Source: Shewanella amazonensis SB2B (GTDB lineage: Bacteria > Pseudomonadota > Gammaproteobacteria > Enterobacterales > Shewanellaceae). Taken from it: a stretch of DNA of 64,000 nt. The notes beneath the pieces are model-generated. The model saw only the letters and a list, made by a program, of their open reading frames with translations, was not told the DNA's origin and searched no databases. The stretch's first letter is position 1; the number at the start of each line of letters is the position of its first letter. Where the stretch lies: NCBI RefSeq assembly GCF_000015245.1, contig NC_008700.1, positions 564,001-628,000 of the forward strand, written 5' to 3'. Below are positions 19,184-28,270 of the stretch, piece by piece. The translations under genes were made by a program, and so were the position numbers.

Positions 19184-20632
19184 ATGCCGTTTTTAACCCA
19201 AGTTGAACAGAGCCTGCTCGCCAACAACCTGAGCCTGGATAACCTGGCCGAGTACCTCAAACTCATCCACAACCATAATGTGGACTTTTCTGATCTCTAT
19301 TTTCAGGGCAGCAGGCATGAAACCTGGGTATTGGAAGACGGCATCATCAAAGAAGGCTCCTTCCACATCGAACGCGGTGTGGGAGTGCGTGCCATCAGTG
19401 GTGAGAAAACCGGATTCGCCTACGCCGATGAAATCACCCCGGCTGCCCTCGAAGCGGCAGCGCTGGCAGCACGCGGTATAGCGCAGGTCGGCAGCGATTA
19501 TCAGGTCAAAGCCTGGAAACGTCAGGGCGCCAAGACCCTGTATGACAGCGCCGATCCTATTGCCGCCATGGAAGAAGCCACCAAAATCGCCATGTTGCGT
19601 CAGGCCGACGCCTATATCCGCAGCCTCGATTCCCGCATCATCCAGGTGGTGGTAAGCCTCTCTGCTGTGCACGAAGAAATCCTGGTAGCCGCAAGTGATG
19701 GCACCCTGGCGGCCGACATTCGTCCGTTGGTGCGGTTCAACTGTTCAGTGATTATGGAAGAAAACGGCAAGCGGGAGCGCGGCGGTGCCGGTGGCGGTGG
19801 CCGCCACGATTTTGCCCCCCTCTTTGCCAATGATGACACCGGCATGCCGGTGTGCTTTGCCTTTGCCCGTGAAGCCGTGCGTCAGGCGCAGGTGAACCTT
19901 AACGCTGTGGACGCGCCTGCCGGTGAAATGCCTGTGGTACTTGGACCCGGCTGGCCGGGCGTGCTGCTGCACGAAGCCGTTGGCCATGGTCTGGAAGGCG
20001 ACTTTAACCGCAAAGGATCCAGCGCCTTCAGTGGCAAGGTGGGTCAGCAGGTAGCTTCCAAGCTGGTGACAGTGGTGGACGACGGCACCCTGCCGGGCCG
20101 CCGCGGCTCCCTCACCATCGATGATGAAGGCGTACCGGCCCACCGAACCGTATTGATTGAAAACGGTATCCTGAAAGGCTATATGCAAGACAAGCTCAAC
20201 GCCCGTTTGATGGGAGTGGCGCCCACAGGTAACGGTCGCCGTGAGTCCTACGCCCATCTGCCTATGCCACGTATGACCAACACCTATATGACAGCCGGTA
20301 ACGACAACCCAGCCGATATTATCAAGTCGGTGGAAAAGGGCATTTACGCACCTAATTTCGGCGGTGGTCAGGTGGACATCACGTCGGGCAAATTCGTGTT
20401 CTCGGCCTCTGAAGCCTACCTGATTGAAAAGGGCGAGATCACCCGCGCCATCAAGGGGGCGACCCTGATTGGCAACGGCCCTGAGGCCATGAGTCAAATC
20501 TCTATGGTGGGTAACGATCTCGAACTCGACAAGGGGGTGGGAGTGTGTGGTAAAGATGGCCAGAGCGTGCCTGTGGGTGTGGGCCAGCCAACCCTGAGAC
20601 TCGATCGCTTAACTGTGGGCGGCACCGCCTGA
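19184..20632 (+). CDS. tldD: Metalloprotease TldD
   Basis: 482 residues, the normal length. Zinc motif HEAVGH at 263-268 followed by GLEGDFNRKGSS, and the conserved central and C-terminal TldD/PmbA folds. Partners with TldE (PmbA, encoded at 28968 here) to degrade unfolded peptides, for example CcdA and microcin precursors. End of the mreBCD-maf-rng-yhdP-nit-tldD run and followed by a strong terminator. Confidence 0.96.
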   Translation: MPFLTQVEQSLLANNLSLDNLAEYLKLIHNHNVDFSDLYFQGSRHETWVLEDGIIKEGSFHIERGVGVRAISGEKTGFAYADEITPAALEAAALAARGIAQVGSDYQVKAWKRQGAKTLYDSADPIAAMEEATKIAMLRQADAYIRSLDSRIIQVVVSLSAVHEEILVAASDGTLAADIRPLVRFNCSVIMEENGKRERGGAGGGGRHDFAPLFANDDTGMPVCFAFAREAVRQAQVNLNAVDAPAGEMPVVLGPGWPGVLLHEAVGHGLEGDFNRKGSSAFSGKVGQQVASKLVTVVDDGTLPGRRGSLTIDDEGVPAHRTVLIENGILKGYMQDKLNARLMGVAPTGNGRRESYAHLPMPRMTNTYMTAGNDNPADIIKSVEKGIYAPNFGGGQVDITSGKFVFSASEAYLIEKGEITRAIKGATLIGNGPEAMSQISMVGNDLELDKGVGVCGKDGQSVPVGVGQPTLRLDRLTVGGTA

Positions 20633-20703
20633 GGCTCTGACAGTCATTCAGACGATATTGATTTAGTAGGGCGGTACTGATTGTTAAAGACGGTACTGTT
20701 TTT

Positions 20704-20731
20704 AAAGGCGATCTTGGGATCGCCTTTTTTG
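20704..20731 (+). terminator. Intrinsic terminator after tldD
   Basis: Perfect 10-bp stem (20704-20713 with 20718-20727), loop TTGG, followed by Ts. It ends the long cell-shape/tldD transcription unit. The remaining bases to 20893 hold no recognisable gene. Confidence 0.88.
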
Positions 20732-20893
20732 TTGGGCACTTTCCGTCACTCAAACTCTTCACAACATCCGGCAACTGACCCAGGTCAATTACCTCAGCGG
20801 AAAACTGCTCTAAGGTTGGCTCACATCTCCAATCGGAGAAACCTGCGCTCGCAGTAAACCAGGGCCAGGAAATATCAAAGTGAGGACATTGAG

Positions 20894-21067
20894 ATGAGTT
20901 GTTGTGGTGCGTGTGGCGGACAAGCTGAGCAGAGTAAACCGGCAGATAAACCGGATGCCAAAGCAAACAGCGGTGAGACAGCCAAGGGCGATCCTGTGGA
21001 TGCGGGGCAGGCTGCTCTGACTGAAATGCCGGAAGCTCAAAGCCCAGTGCAGGCTTATCGTCCGTGA
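20894..21067 (+). CDS. Small Cys-rich protein with N-terminal CCGACGG motif
   Basis: 57 residues, starting MSCCGACGGQ and then a Lys/Ala/Glu-rich hydrophilic tail without further Cys. A GAGGA lies about 6-8 bases before the ATG, and a perfect intrinsic terminator follows 23 bases after the stop, so it is a free-standing transcription unit. It resembles the small proteins annotated as CCGSCS-motif proteins in marine gammaproteobacteria; their function is unknown. Three Cys in five positions suggest metal or redox binding, which is inference. Confidence 0.75.
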   Translation: MSCCGACGGQAEQSKPADKPDAKANSGETAKGDPVDAGQAALTEMPEAQSPVQAYRP

Positions 21068-21089
21068 ACGAATTCGGGCATCAGCCACT

Positions 21090-21121
21090 AAAAAAGCCTG
21101 TCCATTGGACAGGCTTTTTTC
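21090..21121. terminator. Bidirectional intrinsic terminator
   Basis: 14-bp perfect stem (21090-21103 with 21107-21120), loop ATT, with A and T runs at both ends. It serves the small gene on the plus strand and can end the curA-like transcript on the minus strand. Confidence 0.9.
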
Positions 21122-21204
21122 ATCGATAATTTTTCCTGATTACTCCACTCTCAACGCTTGGAGCCAGATTCCTTTACTGCGGCCTTAAGGCTTGAGCCCT
21201 GGAG

Positions 21205-22251
21205 TCAGGCAAACATTGAGAGAGGCTGATTCACCTGGATAACCAGTTTGCCGAAGTTCTTGCCCTCGAGGAGACCAATCAGCTGCTCGGGGGCGTTTTC
21301 CAGACCCTGCTCAATTTGCTCGCGGTACTGGATTTTACCCTCGGCCAGCCACTGGCTCATGTCCTGTTCAAACTCACCGTAACGGTGGCCGTAATCATCA
21401 AAAATGATAAAGCCCTGCACCTTGATGCGCTTGGTCAAAATCAGCCCCATCAGCAGCGAAAGTCTGTCTGGTCCGGCAGGCAGCTCGGTGGCGTTGTACT
21501 GGGAAATCAGGCCGCACACTGGAATGCGGGCATTGGTATTCAAGAGTGGTATAACTGCATCGAACACGGCCCCGCCCACATTCTCAAAGTACACGTCGAT
21601 GCCATCGGGGCAGGCGGCGGCCAGCTCGGCAGCAAAGTTGGCTGACTTGTGGTCGATACAGGCATCAAAGCCAAGCACTTCAACGGCATGGCGACACTTG
21701 TCGGCGCCGCCGGCAATGCCTACCACCCGCGCGCCCTTGAGCTTGCCAATCTGGCCCACGGTAGCGCCCACAGGCCCTGTGGCAGCGGCCACCACTATGG
21801 TTTCACCGGCTTTGGGCGCGCCAATGTCCAGCAGGCCCATGTAAGCGGTAAAGCCGGGCATACCCATCACGCCAAGCGCATAGGAGGGATGGCTTGGGTT
21901 GGCGCCCAACTTAAGCAGACCTTCGGCGCCGGACACGGCATAGCTTTGCCAGCCCACGTTGTAGGCGAGTACCCACTCACCCACGGCAAAGTCAGGATGG
22001 TTGGACACTTCCACCTGGCAGACGGTGCCGCCAATCATCACTTCACCCAGGGCTACGGGCTCGGCGTACGACTTGGCATCGCTCATACGGCCACGCATGT
22101 ATGGGTCAAGCGACAGGTAGATGGTGCGAAGCAGCACTTCACCCTGCTTGGGTTCGGGTTTGGCCAGGGTTTCCAGGCGGAAGTTATCGCTGGTGGGGGC
22201 GCCAACAGGGCGTGAAGCCAACACGATACGGCGGTTGATGGAATCAGTCAT
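21205..22251 (-). CDS. NADPH-dependent MDR reductase, CurA/alkenal reductase type
   Basis: 348-residue zinc-independent medium-chain reductase. NADPH-binding motif AAATGPVGATVG at 155-166, preceded by the LSLDPYMRGRM signature (47-56) typical of YncB/CurA and leukotriene B4 dehydrogenase-like proteins. These reduce the C=C bond of enals, enones or curcumin with NADPH. A good Shine-Dalgarno (AAAGGAT) precedes the ATG. It has its own promoter overlapped by a NemR-type operator, so it is likely induced by reactive electrophiles. Confidence 0.9.
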   Translation of the reverse strand: MTDSINRRIVLASRPVGAPTSDNFRLETLAKPEPKQGEVLLRTIYLSLDPYMRGRMSDAKSYAEPVALGEVMIGGTVCQVEVSNHPDFAVGEWVLAYNVGWQSYAVSGAEGLLKLGANPSHPSYALGVMGMPGFTAYMGLLDIGAPKAGETIVVAAATGPVGATVGQIGKLKGARVVGIAGGADKCRHAVEVLGFDACIDHKSANFAAELAAACPDGIDVYFENVGGAVFDAVIPLLNTNARIPVCGLISQYNATELPAGPDRLSLLMGLILTKRIKVQGFIIFDDYGHRYGEFEQDMSQWLAEGKIQYREQIEQGLENAPEQLIGLLEGKNFGKLVIQVNQPLSMFA

Positions 22252-22270
22252 AACTCTATCCTTTACTTAA

Positions 22271-22300
22271 ATTAGACCAGTCGTCTAGTGATTGTTTCAA
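22271..22300 (-). promoter_or_regulatory. Promoter and operator of the curA-like reductase
   Basis: On the minus strand: TTGAAA (22300-22295), 18 bases, TCTAAT (22276-22271). The pseudo-palindrome TAGAC-N5-GTCTA (22273-22287) covers the spacer and the -10. The same 19 bases (22271-22289) recur at 22972-22990 before the TetR gene. Confidence 0.75.
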
Positions 22301-22323
22301 AAAATCCGCTATCGAAATAGCGG
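22299..22323 (-). terminator. Terminator of the TetR gene
   Basis: Minus-strand 7-bp stem (22323-22317 with 22312-22306), loop TTCG on the minus strand, one A, then six Ts. The T run is shared with the -35 of the next promoter, so the two genes are separate units packed together. Confidence 0.75.
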
Positions 22324-22361
22324 CTTGGATTTGGGGCTATTCTAGTGTTTGGCTACCCGGC

Positions 22362-22952
<591 letters not shown>

Positions 22953-22971
22953 GACGGCGATAATAACGGCG

Positions 22972-23002
22972 ATTAGACCAGTCGTCTAGTTTTTTGTGCC
23001 AA
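22972..23002 (-). promoter_or_regulatory. Promoter and operator of the TetR gene
   Basis: Minus strand: TTGGCA (23002-22997), 19 bases, TCTAAT (22977-22972), overlapped by the same TAGAC-N5-GTCTA operator (22974-22988) seen before the reductase. This layout implies self-repression. Confidence 0.7.
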
Positions 23003-23435
23003 TGGATCGCCGCTTCACTTTGAATGGCGTCTTCGGGGAGAAGGGATGGGTAGCCTTGTATGGGCAGTTTGCTATCCCTAGCTCAGGCTCATGTTTATCC
23101 GGCAGATGCGCCCTGTCGCGGCCACAGCTGGTGTTAATTTTTCTCCGGGCTGCGTCCAGGTGTTTCCTGTATTTTGCTCGTCTGAATGATGCGAACCTCC
23201 TTTTGCAGCATCCTTCGCAAAGGTTTAAAAATTCACCAAAAAAGATTAGGATCCTTGTGCTTACTGAGGTGCATGCGCGAGTGCTGAGCGGGTGTTGCCG
23301 CTTGGTTTTTCGTTGTGAAAGGCAAGGACTAACTGCATAGGACTGGCACCACTTGCCGGTGTGCGTTACAGGTCACGACCTGGAGCTGCGTATTGGTGCC
23401 TCAGAGAATGGAATGCTATCATCCGCCACTGGAAT
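23003..23435. other. Long intergenic region before the tolC-like operon
   Basis: About 460 bases between the TetR promoter and the tolC-like start. A frame on the plus strand (22996-23340) has no family resemblance, no good ribosome site and odd composition; I do not call it a gene. The region should hold the exporter operon promoter, but I could not fix one with confidence. Confidence 0.5.
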
Positions 23436-23451
23436 TAGAGTTAAAACTCTA
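23436..23451. promoter_or_regulatory. Inverted repeat just before the tolC-like gene
   Basis: TAGAGTT-AA-AACTCTA, perfect 7-bp arms, ending 9 bases before the ATG and touching the ribosome site GAGGTG. A possible operator or translation-control hairpin; regulator unknown. Confidence 0.4.
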
Positions 23452-23460
23452 GAGGTGTCA

Positions 23461-24966
23461 ATGAAACCTATCACCACACTGGTTTGTCTGCCAAAAATGG
23501 TGTGTTCGTCCCGTCAGCGGACAAAACTTGCGCTTGTTGCGCAAAAGGGCCGTGTTGCTAAATCGGCTCTGTTTGCGACCGTGCTTGCGTCTTGCGCTGG
23601 TATGTCTGTGATAGCCACAGCTGCCCATGCCCAGAGTTTTGATGCGGCCTGGCAGCAGCTGCAACAGGTTAGCGATAAGCTGGCGGCCTCCAGTGCCAAG
23701 GTCGACCGTGCCCGGGCCGAGCGTGACGCCGGTGAAGACATGAATCTGCCGGAGTTGTCGCTCAATGGCAGCTATACCCGGCTGGAAAAACCGCTGGAGA
23801 TGGATCTTCGGGATCTCAATCCTATGGCGTCTCTCGACCCCGCAAGCCTTCCGCCCGCTTTGGGTGCGGCCCTTGGCAGTATCCCCGGCGAACTCTTTAT
23901 TACTCCTTTCACTGAGCAGGACATTTTCCGTGCAAGCCTGTCGGCGATGTGGCCCATCTATACAGGCGGTCGCATCAGCGCGGCCCAGGGTATACACGAG
24001 GCCCTGCTTGCCGAAGAAGAGCAGCAGCGTGAGCTGACCCGCCGCGAGCTATTTACCACTCTGGTGGACAGATACTACGGTGTGATGGTGGCGGCGGAGC
24101 TGGTCCGCACCCAGGATAAGTTGGTGGCGTCCCTCGAGAAACACGTCGATCATGCCCGCAAGCTTGAGGCCCATGGACAAATCGCCAAAGTCGAGCGCCT
24201 CAATGCCGAAGTGGCGCTGGATAACGCCAGAGTGCAGGCCTCCAGTAGTCGTCGTCAGTACGAAATGACCAATATCGCCCTGAAAAGCCTGCTGAAAAAG
24301 GCCGAAACACCTTCATCAGGGCTTTTTATTGCGCTCAGCGAGCCCTCACTGCCACAACTGGCGGAACTGACACAAAAGTCACATCCGGCACTCAAGTTAC
24401 TGGATGCGAAGGAAACCCAGGCCAACGGGCTGATTGAAGTTGAGCGCGGCGCCTATAAACCGACGGTATTCCTTTACGGCAATTACACCCTGTATGAGGA
24501 TGACAGCCTGTTCGCGAAAATGGAGCCGGACTGGATGCTGGGGGTCGGTTTTAAGATGCCGCTGCTCTCCCGCGATGGCCGCAGTGGCAAGGTCGAAGCG
24601 GCCCACAGCGCACTGTTGCAGGCCCGTCACACCAAGGCACAAACCCGGGAAGACTTGAGTCTGCTGCTGGAGCAGAGCTTTCGACAGCTTAGGCAGGCCG
24701 AAGAAGAATATCGTGCCCTCGACAGCTCGCGGGCGCTGGCGATGGAAAATCTGCGGCTTCGTGAACTTGCCTTTAACCAGGGCATGTCCACCTCCATCGA
24801 GCGGGTGGACGCCGAGCTGAAACTCACCGCCGTGGATACCCAGCAGCTGGGTGCCAAGTTTCGTTATGTGCAGGCCTATGCGCGCCTGATGGCCATCTCG
24901 GGCCAGTTGGATGAATTTATCGGTCAGGCCCAGCGAGCGTCTGCCACCATGGGAGAAAAACAATGA
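23461..24966 (+). CDS. TolC-family outer-membrane efflux protein
   Basis: 501 residues from ATG 23461, which has GAGGTG upstream; the frame is open to 23353 without support. A signal peptide with a long basic n-region ends near ATAAHAQS (about residue 58). The rest shows the TolC/OEP repeat: two blocks of long alpha-helices (heptads such as KLEAHGQIAKVERLNAEVAL) separated by beta segments, with MWPIYTGGRIS near 165 and the second repeat from about 320. Forms the outer-membrane duct of a tripartite exporter. Overlaps the hlyD-like gene by 4 bases (ATGA). Confidence 0.9.
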   Translation: MKPITTLVCLPKMVCSSRQRTKLALVAQKGRVAKSALFATVLASCAGMSVIATAAHAQSFDAAWQQLQQVSDKLAASSAKVDRARAERDAGEDMNLPELSLNGSYTRLEKPLEMDLRDLNPMASLDPASLPPALGAALGSIPGELFITPFTEQDIFRASLSAMWPIYTGGRISAAQGIHEALLAEEEQQRELTRRELFTTLVDRYYGVMVAAELVRTQDKLVASLEKHVDHARKLEAHGQIAKVERLNAEVALDNARVQASSSRRQYEMTNIALKSLLKKAETPSSGLFIALSEPSLPQLAELTQKSHPALKLLDAKETQANGLIEVERGAYKPTVFLYGNYTLYEDDSLFAKMEPDWMLGVGFKMPLLSRDGRSGKVEAAHSALLQARHTKAQTREDLSLLLEQSFRQLRQAEEEYRALDSSRALAMENLRLRELAFNQGMSTSIERVDAELKLTAVDTQQLGAKFRYVQAYARLMAISGQLDEFIGQAQRASATMGEKQ

Positions 24967-25931
24967 CAGTCAATCGTTTGCTGGCAACGTCTGCACTGGT
25001 CGCGCTGGTGATTGCCCTCGGCTGGGGGCTGATGCTGGCTCACACTCCTGCCAAGGCCCCGTTGCAGGGGCAAATCGAAGCCCGTGAATACCATGTGTCT
25101 TCCAAGGTGCCCGGCCGCATCGAACAGGTGATGGTGCGCACCGGCGATACAGTGGCGGCAGGGGATTTGCTCTATGTGATTGACAGCCCCGAACTAAATG
25201 CCAAGTTGATGCAGGCCGAAGGGGGCCGGGATGCGGCCCGCGCCATGCAGCTTGAGGCCGACACAGGTGCCCGCAAGCAGCAGATTGCGGCCCAGAAAGA
25301 GCAGTGGCTCAAGGCAAAGGCCGGGTTGGAACTCGCGAAAACCACCTTCGAGCGGGTGGATAACCTCTTTAACGAAGGCGTGGTGCCACGGCAAAAACGC
25401 GATGAAGCCTATACCCAGTGGCAGGCGGCCAGATATACAGAGCAGGCGGCACTGGCTGTGTATCAGATGACAGAAGAAGGCGCCCGGGAAGAAACCAAGG
25501 CGGCAGCCGCCGGTAATGCCCGCATGGCCGAGGGCGCTGTGAAAGAAGTGAGTGCCATTCTGGCCGACAGCCAGATGCGCGCACCGCGGGGCGGTGAAGT
25601 GTCGGAAGTGTTGCTGCAATCCGGCGAGCTGGCGCCGTCCGGCTTCCCTGTGGTGAGTCTGGTGGACATGAACGACGCATGGGCAGTGTTCCAGCTGCGG
25701 GAAGACATGCTTAAGGATGTGAAAAAAGGTGAACTGAAACAGCTGTATATTCCAGCACTGGATATCAGCGCCGGGTTTAAGGTGAGCCACATAGCTGTGA
25801 TGGGCGACTTTGCCACCTGGCGCTCCACCGAGAGTGGTCACGACTTTGACCTGCGCACCTTCAAGGTGGAGCTGGTGCCCCAGCACCCCATTGAAGGATT
25901 GCGGGTTGGCATGTCTGCCATTTGGGAATGA
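24963..25931 (+). CDS. HlyD-family periplasmic adaptor
   Basis: 322 residues. N-terminal membrane anchor (about 5-27), first half of the lipoyl/barrel domain (KVPGRIEQVMVRTGDTV, 44-60), long coiled-coil hairpin (about 80-190), second half lipoyl domain (MRAPRGGEVSEVLLQSGEL), then the barrel. Closest in layout to YbhG/YhiI adaptors that work with ABC-2 permeases. Bridges the inner-membrane transporter and the TolC-like duct. Translationally coupled at its start; the next gene begins 3 bases after its stop. Confidence 0.9.
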   Translation: MTVNRLLATSALVALVIALGWGLMLAHTPAKAPLQGQIEAREYHVSSKVPGRIEQVMVRTGDTVAAGDLLYVIDSPELNAKLMQAEGGRDAARAMQLEADTGARKQQIAAQKEQWLKAKAGLELAKTTFERVDNLFNEGVVPRQKRDEAYTQWQAARYTEQAALAVYQMTEEGAREETKAAAAGNARMAEGAVKEVSAILADSQMRAPRGGEVSEVLLQSGELAPSGFPVVSLVDMNDAWAVFQLREDMLKDVKKGELKQLYIPALDISAGFKVSHIAVMGDFATWRSTESGHDFDLRTFKVELVPQHPIEGLRVGMSAIWE

Positions 25932-25934
25932 ACC

Positions 25935-27062
25935 ATGAAGACCCTGCTGCGCCGTGAGCTTGGTGCACTGTGGCAAAACCCCTGGCAACTGGCGCTGGTA
26001 AGTTACCTGCCCATTCTTGCCATGTTGGCACTTTGGTGGCTCTTCAGTGCCGCCTTGCCGAGGCAGCTGCCAGTCGCCATGGTGGATCTTGATAACAGCA
26101 GCCTGAGCCGTGAACTGGGTCGGCATATAGCCGCAAGCCCTGTCATCAGTCCCATCTCTTTCGCGTCATTGCCACAGGCCGAGGACGCCATGAACCGGGC
26201 CGAGGTCTATGCTCTGGTGGTGGTACCCCACGGGTTTTCCCGCGATCTGAAAACTGGTGCTCAGCCCACGGTGGATGTGCGATACAACGGCCAGTTTTTA
26301 TTGGTGGGCAAACTGCTTGCCGCCAATTTGCAGCAAGCCATCGCCGATGCCATGAAGCCTCTGGCCTACAGCAAGCAGCTGGCTCATGGCGCCAATCCTC
26401 ATCAGGCGCACATCAATATTGCCCCCATCGCCACCCAAACCACGGCGCTCTTTAACCGGAACAACAACTATGTGGGCTTTTTGGTGCCGCCGGTGTTGAT
26501 TGCACTGTGGCAGCTCACGGCCATGTTGGTGTTTGCCAACGCCCTCAACCGCGAGTTGGAACCCTCGGCGCGGTGCGATTCTGTGGGCTTGCTGCCCAGG
26601 CTGGGCGCCAAGTTACTCTGCTATATGCCGCTGTTGATGTTGCAGGGGCTGTTTATCCATGCGCTGTTGTTTGGCTACTTAAAACTGCCGGTGGCTGCTT
26701 CGCCACTGTGGCTCATTCCTGCCATGCTGGCCCTGTTGCTTGCAGTATTTTTGATAGTGGCGGTGATATTTTTGCTGATGCAGGAGTCTGCCCGTGTCGT
26801 CAGTTTTTGCACCGCGCTCTTTGCTCCGGCGTTTGCCTTCATGGGAGTGACCTTTCCGGTTCAGGATATGCCGGCAGCGGCGCAGTATTGGCGTCTGCTG
26901 ATGCCATCGAGCCACTATATCGACTCCCATATTGCTCTGGTGAGTTATGGCGTAAGCGGCATGGAGTTACTGGGTAAGAGTTTCACTTTTATGCCGTTTC
27001 TGCTGCTTCTGTTGCCCATTGCGCTGCTGGCACGCAAGGGGCTTAAGGAGGCGCAGTCATGA
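25935..27062 (+). CDS. ABC-2 type permease, first copy
   Basis: 375 residues. One transmembrane helix near 17-40, a periplasmic domain (about 45-170) and five or six C-terminal helices, the ABC-2/YbhS-like layout. Shares the block VDLDNSSLSREL followed by RH and ASP with the next gene (VDLDNTSLSREL), so the two are tandem paralogues. No nucleotide-binding domain is present in this protein, and no ATPase gene is in the operon. Substrate unknown; YbhFSR-type exporters move cationic drugs or ions. Confidence 0.88.
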   Translation: MKTLLRRELGALWQNPWQLALVSYLPILAMLALWWLFSAALPRQLPVAMVDLDNSSLSRELGRHIAASPVISPISFASLPQAEDAMNRAEVYALVVVPHGFSRDLKTGAQPTVDVRYNGQFLLVGKLLAANLQQAIADAMKPLAYSKQLAHGANPHQAHINIAPIATQTTALFNRNNNYVGFLVPPVLIALWQLTAMLVFANALNRELEPSARCDSVGLLPRLGAKLLCYMPLLMLQGLFIHALLFGYLKLPVAASPLWLIPAMLALLLAVFLIVAVIFLLMQESARVVSFCTALFAPAFAFMGVTFPVQDMPAAAQYWRLLMPSSHYIDSHIALVSYGVSGMELLGKSFTFMPFLLLLLPIALLARKGLKEAQS

Positions 27063-28219
27063 CGCTGCTTCGGCTTATCCTTGAAGAGCTCAAAGCCATA
27101 GTCGCCGATAAGGCGATTGCCGTTACTCTGTTTGGTGGCGTGCTGTTTTATGCCTTGCTGTATCCCTTGCCCTATTTGAATCAGGTGCCCACCGAGCAGG
27201 CGCTGGTGGTGGTTGATCTGGATAATACCAGTCTGAGCCGGGAGCTTATCCGCCATGCCGATGCCAGCCCGAAAATCCGGGTGGCAAGGGCCGCCGGCAG
27301 TGTAGCCGAGGCGCAGCACTATATTGCCAGCGGCGACTTCCATGGTTTGCTGGTGATCCCTGCGGGTTTTAAACGTGACCTGCTGCTTGGTAAAGGGGCC
27401 ACACTCAGCTATGGCGGTGACGCCAGTTACTTTTTGGTTTACTCGGCACTGGTGGAGGGCTTGGTAACGGCCGGTATGGATGCTGCCAGGTCGGTACAGC
27501 TGCTGGGTATGCTCAGCCGGGGCGAATCTTTTGCCGGTGCCAGCCTCAGTCTGTTGCCCATGCACCTGAATGCGGTGCCTGCCTATAACCCGGGCCTGGG
27601 TTACACCCCCTATGTGGTACCCGGCCTGTTCCTGCTGATTTTGCATCAGACGTTGCTGATTGGCACCGGGATACTGGGTGCTGGGCAATGGCGTAAAGCG
27701 GGCTATTGGCAGCAGGTGTCGTCGCTGGAGTTGTTGATAGGTCGTATTGCGGCTTTTGGTCTCATCTATGCAGCCCTCGGCGCCTTTTATATGGGGTGGT
27801 GCTATCACTGGTATGGGGTGAGTGTGCAGGCAGGGCTTGGGGATATCGCAGCCTTTATCGTGCCTTTCTATCTGGCGACCGCCGCGGCTGGTGTGGCCGC
27901 GAGCTGTCTTTTCCGCCGTCGCGATATGCCCACGCAGGTGATGCTGCTGGCCTCCATGCCGATACTGTTTGTCAGCGGTTTTGTGTGGCCGCTTTCTCTC
28001 ATTCCCGAGCCTCTGGTCATGGCAGCCCAGACCATTCCGGCGGTGCCTGCCATCTTTGGTATGCTCAAACTCAATCAGTTGGGGACAGGATTCGACGGCG
28101 TCTTCTCTGAGTGGTTAACGCTTTGGCTGCTGGCACTGGTGTATCTGGCACTGGCATGGTGGGGCCTGGTTGTCAGGCAGCGGGAAGTGAATCAACTGAG
28201 TCCCCCAAAACAGGGGTAA
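27059..28219 (+). CDS. ABC-2 type permease, second copy
   Basis: 386 residues with the same topology as the preceding permease: an N-terminal helix (about 20-38), a periplasmic domain with VDLDNTSLSREL at about 52-63, and a cluster of helices from about 185 to 375. Overlaps it by 4 bases, so all four genes (tolC-like, hlyD-like, permease, permease) are one coupled operon. Probably forms a heterodimer with its neighbour. The energising ATPase must come from elsewhere, or transport works without one. Confidence 0.88.
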   Translation: MTLLRLILEELKAIVADKAIAVTLFGGVLFYALLYPLPYLNQVPTEQALVVVDLDNTSLSRELIRHADASPKIRVARAAGSVAEAQHYIASGDFHGLLVIPAGFKRDLLLGKGATLSYGGDASYFLVYSALVEGLVTAGMDAARSVQLLGMLSRGESFAGASLSLLPMHLNAVPAYNPGLGYTPYVVPGLFLLILHQTLLIGTGILGAGQWRKAGYWQQVSSLELLIGRIAAFGLIYAALGAFYMGWCYHWYGVSVQAGLGDIAAFIVPFYLATAAAGVAASCLFRRRDMPTQVMLLASMPILFVSGFVWPLSLIPEPLVMAAQTIPAVPAIFGMLKLNQLGTGFDGVFSEWLTLWLLALVYLALAWWGLVVRQREVNQLSPPKQG

Positions 28220-28224
28220 GAAAA

Positions 28225-28243
28225 CGCCCCGCATTGCGGGGCG
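28225..28243. terminator. Hairpin between convergent permease and darP
   Basis: Eight-bp GC stem (28225-28232 with 28236-28243), loop ATT. The minus strand continues with TTTT, so it best fits the end of darP; it may also slow plus-strand read-through. Confidence 0.65.
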
Positions 28244-28270
28244 CTAATCTGTCTGACGGCGTGGCAGTCT

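Noticed and set aside
20780..20830. Possible MerR-type promoter (ACCT ... AGGT) before the Cys-rich small gene
   Set aside because: The arms are 26 bases end to end and the inner symmetry is poor, unlike MerR-family operators.
22996..23340. 114-codon open frame upstream of the tolC-like gene
   Set aside because: No ribosome site, no family resemblance, composition unlike a protein; it overlaps the TetR promoter.
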